Made by a program: the position numbers and the translations under genes. This document shows, piece by piece, positions 63,976 through 64,000 of a DNA stretch of 64,000 nt. Within the stretch, counting starts at the first letter, position 1. Each line of letters starts with the position of its first letter. Source of the stretch: VBAS01 sp963773465 (lineage in GTDB: Bacteria; Bacteroidota; Bacteroidia; Chitinophagales; Chitinophagaceae); the NCBI GenBank assembly GCA_963773465.1, contig CAVZBF010000001.1, forward strand, positions 1,736,001-1,800,000. The letters run 5' to 3'. A model generated the notes under the pieces. That model did no database searches and had not been told where the DNA came from. It saw only the letters and a program-made list of their open reading frames with translations.

Positions 63976-64000
63976 TTATTTTCCTGCGGTCTGTCCTGTC
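63976..64000 (-). CDS. C-terminal end of an unidentified gene
   Basis: A TAA at 63976-63978 (minus strand) would end a frame reading ...TGQTAGK. The terminator that follows supports a minus-strand gene here, but eight codons are too few to name it, and the frame itself is uncertain. Confidence 0.3.

Noticed and set aside
1..64000. tRNA, rRNA or prophage genes
   Set aside because: No cloverleaf-like ends, ribosomal RNA motifs, integrase or structural phage genes were seen on either strand by reading.

Overview
The window is a 64 kb piece of a Bacteroidota chromosome, most likely from the Chitinophagaceae/Chitinophagales. This rests on gene content (DUF721 protein beside recF, DUF4349 and DUF5916 proteins, choice-of-anchor I protein, LVIVD-repeat lipoproteins, a Gly-rich RRM protein, a secreted DUF62 SAM hydrolase), on SPII lipoprotein signals, on TAnnTTTG-like -7 promoter boxes, on few Shine-Dalgarno sequences and on AT-leaning composition. 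It is an inference; no rRNA, tRNA or CRISPR array was seen.

Layout. 0-10 kb: end of a CBS-domain gene, DUF721/recF, pdhA, a TPR membrane protein, ribH, a LutA-type Cys-rich protein, EVE, then envelope proteins (lipocalin-like, DUF4349, VWA) and a class III-like sirtuin. 10-20 kb: a coupled saccharopine-dehydrogenase-like/cupin pair, a GYF-domain membrane protein, gyrA, a TPR-like exported protein. 19-29 kb: mostly minus-strand metabolic genes (YdjC/ChbG-like deacetylase, SAM hydrolase, DUF2071, NDH-2, TPR and AAA+ proteins) and two tandem serA paralogues, each followed by the same palindromic element. 29-39 kb: serine hydrolase, nnr, FKBP, RRM protein, choice-of-anchor I protein, DUF5916 barrel, a multi-pass membrane protein. 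39-43.5 kb: a sugar-oxidation cluster (GMC oxidoreductase, gluconate 2-dehydrogenase subunit 3-like, Tat-type Gfo/Idh/MocA). 43.5-48 kb: an accessory segment with small lipoproteins, an unusual protein made of two DUF1016 N-terminal domains without the nuclease domain, and an ankyrin protein. 48-64 kb: psuG/psuK, PEBP, an EF-G paralogue, exported hypotheticals, LVIVD lipoproteins, dnaG, a CYTH protein, an M48 protease, plsY, prmA.

Two features dominate. First, many well-conserved genes carry single-base indels (recF, ribH, gyrA, both serA, ndh, the deacetylase, psuK, the EF-G paralogue, the CYTH gene, prmA), with dense clusters in gyrA (14.85-16.73 kb) and the GMC operon (39.6-42.2 kb). Protein similarity is continuous across each break, so I read most of these as consensus or assembly errors rather than ancient pseudogenes; the CDS spans given are the restored ones. 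Second, the intergenic DNA holds several families of dispersed palindromes: GACAAGGCATGCCTTGTC (4 copies), TCCCGATAGCTATCGGGA-like (about 6, one inside dnaG), a CACGAAGAACACAAAG inverted-repeat family (4), and a 38-bp perfect palindrome.

The strongest candidates for something undescribed are the double-DUF1016 protein with its neighbouring lipoprotein and the compound palindrome that appears duplicated together with serA.
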